Source: Paenibacillus sp. OV219 (GTDB lineage Bacteria; Bacillota; Bacilli; Paenibacillales; Paenibacillaceae). Taken from it: a stretch of 64,000 bases of DNA. The notes beneath the pieces are model-generated. The model made no database searches and was not told the DNA's origin. It saw only the letters and a list, made by a program, of their open reading frames with translations. The stretch covers positions 434,001 through 498,000 of the forward strand of contig NZ_FOCJ01000002.1 of NCBI RefSeq assembly GCF_900110075.1, read 5' to 3'. The position numbers were made by a program, and so were the translations under genes. Positions 61,902 to 64,000 of the stretch are shown here, piece after piece (positions within the stretch are counted from its first letter, which is position 1; every line of letters begins with the position of its first letter).

Positions 61902-63071
61902 GTGAGTTTACGTTATTTGACAGCAGGAGAGACGCATGGTCCACAGTTGACGGCAATTATTGAAGGTTTGCCGAGCAATCTGAAGCTGGACTTCGAGGAA
62001 TTGAATTTTCAATTGCATCGTAGACAGAAAGGGCATGGCCGCGGCCGCCGGATGCAAATTGAGAAGGATACCGCGAATATCGTCGGCGGAGTACGTCACG
62101 GGAAGACGACAGGAGCGCCAGTCGCGCTTATCGTTGAGAACAATGACTGGAAGCACTGGACGACCGTAATGAATATTGAGCCAATTGAAGGCAGTGACGA
62201 AGAGAAGCGCCGTGTGCACCGTCCGCGCCCAGGTCATGCAGACCTGAACGGCGGATTGAAATATAACTTGAAAGATCTGCGTAACGTGCTTGAGCGCTCC
62301 AGCGCCCGTGAAACAGCAGCGCGTGTAGCTGTTGGTGCGGTAGCAAGACAATTCCTTGCTGCATTCGGCATCAAAGTTGGCGGACAAGTCATTCGTATCG
62401 GCGAGATCGAAGCGCCAGCGAACAATTTGCCGCTTGAAGAGCTGATCCGTCTGACGGAAGAATCGCCGGTACGTGTTGTTGATAAAGAGACAGAAGAGAA
62501 GATGACGGCTTATATCGACCTGATTAAAGCAGAAGGCGATTCCATTGGCGGCATCGTAGAATGTATCGTTGAAGGCGTGCCGATTGGTCTTGGAAGTCAC
62601 GTGCAGTTCGACCGTAAGCTGGATGGACGTATCGCGCAAGCGGTTGTATCCATTAATGCGTTCAAAGGCTGCGAGATTGGCATCGGCTTTGAAGCGGGCA
62701 CAATTCGCGGCTCTCAAGTACATGACGAAATTCTGTACACCGAGGAACGCGGCTACCACCGTAGAACGAACCGTCTGGGCGGCTTCGAGGGCGGCATGAC
62801 AAATGGCGAGCAGATCGTCGTACGCGGCGTAATGAAGCCCATTCCTACATTGTACAAACCGCTGCAAAGCGTTGATATTGATACGAAAGAACCGTTTACG
62901 GCACAAGTGGAACGTTCAGACAGCTGCGCAGTTCCAGCTGCGAGCGTTGTTATGGAGCATGTCGTGGCATGGGAAGTTGCGAAGGCGTTCCTCGAGAAAT
63001 TCGGCGGTGATTCCATGGAAGAGATTACGTCGAACTACAACAACTACTTGGCGCAGCTGGAGAGCTACTAA
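61902..63071 (+). CDS. aroC: Chorismate synthase
   Basis: Last shikimate step, FMN-dependent. The 389 residues start [16 protein letters not shown] and contain [23 protein letters not shown] and [15 protein letters not shown] 61902 follows GAGGGAGGA by nine bases. Its stop overlaps the aroB start (TAATG). Named aroF in B. subtilis. Confidence 0.96.
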   Translation: MSLRYLTAGETHGPQLTAIIEGLPSNLKLDFEELNFQLHRRQKGHGRGRRMQIEKDTANIVGGVRHGKTTGAPVALIVENNDWKHWTTVMNIEPIEGSDEEKRRVHRPRPGHADLNGGLKYNLKDLRNVLERSSARETAARVAVGAVARQFLAAFGIKVGGQVIRIGEIEAPANNLPLEELIRLTEESPVRVVDKETEEKMTAYIDLIKAEGDSIGGIVECIVEGVPIGLGSHVQFDRKLDGRIAQAVVSINAFKGCEIGIGFEAGTIRGSQVHDEILYTEERGYHRRTNRLGGFEGGMTNGEQIVVRGVMKPIPTLYKPLQSVDIDTKEPFTAQVERSDSCAVPAASVVMEHVVAWEVAKAFLEKFGGDSMEEITSNYNNYLAQLESY

Positions 63072-64000
63072 TGAGCGGCCATCGTGAGCTGACCGTCGAG
63101 CTTGGCGAGCGGTCCTACCCGATCTATATCGGGGAAGGACTGCTTGACAAGGCGGGGGAATTGTTCGAGCGTCATGGCATCAGCAAGAAGTCGCCGCTTA
63201 TGATCGTTACAGATGCGAATGTGGCAGAGCGGCATCTAGCTCACTTGGAATCTGTTCTGCAAACGGCTGGCTTTACGCTGATGAGTGCCATTATCCCGGC
63301 TGGCGAGACGTCGAAGTCGCTGAATGAGCTGGGGCGGCTGACCGGCTTAGCGCTTGAGAATGGGCTAGACCGGAAGTCGACCATAGTCGCGCTTGGCGGC
63401 GGCGTAGTCGGCGATCTGGCAGGCTTCGTTGCAGCATCTTATATGCGCGGCATTAAGTTCGTGCAAGTGCCGACGACGATTCTGGCGCATGACAGCAGTG
63501 TCGGCGGTAAAGTTGCGGTCAACCATCCGCTTGCTAAAAATATTATCGGCGCTTTCCATCAGCCTGAGCTCGTTCTGTACGATTTGCTTACTTTGCAAAC
63601 GCTACCGGAGCGTCAAGTGAAGGCCGGCTTGTCCGAAGTGGTGAAACATGGACTCATCTGGGATGCTGAATTCGTTGACTGGTGCGATGAGAATGCGGGT
63701 AAGCTGCTAGCGCTAGATTCAGATGCGCTTGGCTATGCGCTATTCAAAGGCTGCAGCGTGAAAGCCGCAGTAGTGTCCAAGGATGAGCGCGAGAATGATC
63801 TGCGTGCCATTCTGAATCTGGGCCATACGATCGGACACGCGCTGGAAGCAGTTGCGGGTTACAATGAGCTGCTGCACGGTGAAGCGATTGCGATCGGCAT
63901 GGTTGGCTCGGCTAAGCTTGCAGTGCAGCTCGGTGCTCCCGAGGAGGTCTACCATGTGACGAAGCGTGTGCTGTCGCGGGTAGGGCTGCCTGTTCGTTTG
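63071..64000 (+). CDS. aroB: 3-dehydroquinate synthase, cut by the window end
   Basis: Second shikimate step, NAD and zinc dependent. The 310 codons present read through to the last base; about 50 are missing. Visible are ALGGGVVGDLAGFVA, the PTTILAHDSSVGGKVAVNH block, SEVVKHGLI, KDERE and the metal histidines in LGHTIGHALE and LHGEAIAIGM. Starts inside the aroC stop. Confidence 0.96.
   Translation, partial: MSGHRELTVELGERSYPIYIGEGLLDKAGELFERHGISKKSPLMIVTDANVAERHLAHLESVLQTAGFTLMSAIIPAGETSKSLNELGRLTGLALENGLDRKSTIVALGGGVVGDLAGFVAASYMRGIKFVQVPTTILAHDSSVGGKVAVNHPLAKNIIGAFHQPELVLYDLLTLQTLPERQVKAGLSEVVKHGLIWDAEFVDWCDENAGKLLALDSDALGYALFKGCSVKAAVVSKDERENDLRAILNLGHTIGHALEAVAGYNELLHGEAIAIGMVGSAKLAVQLGAPEEVYHVTKRVLSRVGLPVRL

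Noticed and set aside
61908..62906. 332-codon open frame on - opposite aroC
   Set aside because: Shadow of chorismate synthase, with Cys/Arg/Phe-rich nonsense composition and no start signal.
1..64000. CRISPR arrays, insertion sequences, prophage, tRNA or rRNA genes
   Set aside because: No regularly spaced repeats, transposase or integrase genes, or cloverleaf sequences were found on either strand.

Overview
The window is a chromosomal core segment from an endospore-forming Firmicute, most likely a Paenibacillus-type member of the Paenibacillaceae. The evidence is gene order and protein similarity. The order closely follows the Bacillus subtilis stretch running from drm-pupG-dacF-spoIIA-spoVA-lysA-ppiB-rib-scpAB-dacB-spmAB-rluB-resABCDE through serA-ypb genes-gudB-prsW-ypeB-cmk-ypfD-yphAB-der-plsY-gpsA-yphEF-spoIVA-hbs-mtrB-hepS-menH-hepT-ndk-cheR to aroC-aroB. 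The DNA is moderately GC-rich, start codons are often GTG or TTG, and ribosome binding sites are strong. I see no rRNA, tRNA, CRISPR array, prophage or insertion sequence. Nearly all genes are on the + strand; serA, a Paenibacillus-type hypothetical gene and a polysaccharide deacetylase are the exceptions.

Region 1 (1-12.2 kb) holds nucleoside salvage (deoB, punA, pdp) with a small Spo0E-like phosphatase gene inside it, then dacF, the forespore sigma-F switch (spoIIAA-spoIIAB-sigF), a reduced spoVA operon (spoVAA-spoVAB-spoVAF only), lysA and ppiB. Region 2 (12.3-22.6 kb) is the FMN-riboswitch-controlled rib operon, the ScpA/ScpB condensin partners, a DUF2953 protein with the spore protein YtfJ, the dacB-spmA-spmB spore cortex operon and rluB. 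Region 3 (22.6-30.3 kb) is the resABCDE cytochrome c maturation and redox-signalling operon facing serA. Region 4 (30.5-40 kb) is a mixed stretch with a rhodanese, a CPBP protease, a metallophosphoesterase that overlaps a convergent deacetylase, MecA, GudB, PrsW and YpeB. Region 5 (40-53.5 kb) has a PilZ protein, cmk, plsC, an S1-domain protein, the YphA/YIEGIA/capping-subunit trio, der, plsY, gpsA, a SpoVIF-like gene, YphE, a ferredoxin-nucleotidyltransferase-fold-ferredoxin cassette, YphF and spoIVA. Region 6 (53.5-64 kb) has hbs, mtrB (TRAP), heptaprenyl diphosphate synthase subunits flanking a menaquinone gene set of futalosine type, ndk, cheR, a 55-residue unknown, aroC and the first 310 codons of aroB.

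How they work together: many of these genes are sporulation or germination genes under sigma-H, F, E or G. Candidate promoters of the matching class can be read upstream of spoIIAA (sigma-H, with Spo0A-like boxes), spoVAA (sigma-G, near consensus), dacB (sigma-E) and ypeB (sigma-G). The menaquinone and ResABCDE genes serve respiration; aroC/aroB supply chorismate, the substrate of MqnA.

The most noteworthy points are a structured leader with a perfect anti-Shine-Dalgarno before the SpoVIF-like gene, Shine-Dalgarno sequences placed in hairpins before ypeB and ribD, the futalosine-type genes inside the hepS/hepT locus, the missing spoVAC-AD-AE genes, a glycine-to-valine change in the GpsA nucleotide-binding loop, a ResE lacking an extracytoplasmic sensor domain, and the ferredoxin/NTase cassette. 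No wholly new multi-gene system is evident; most of the window is well-understood core genome. Start positions were chosen by ribosome binding site and known family N-termini; all functions are from recognition of protein sequence, not database searches.
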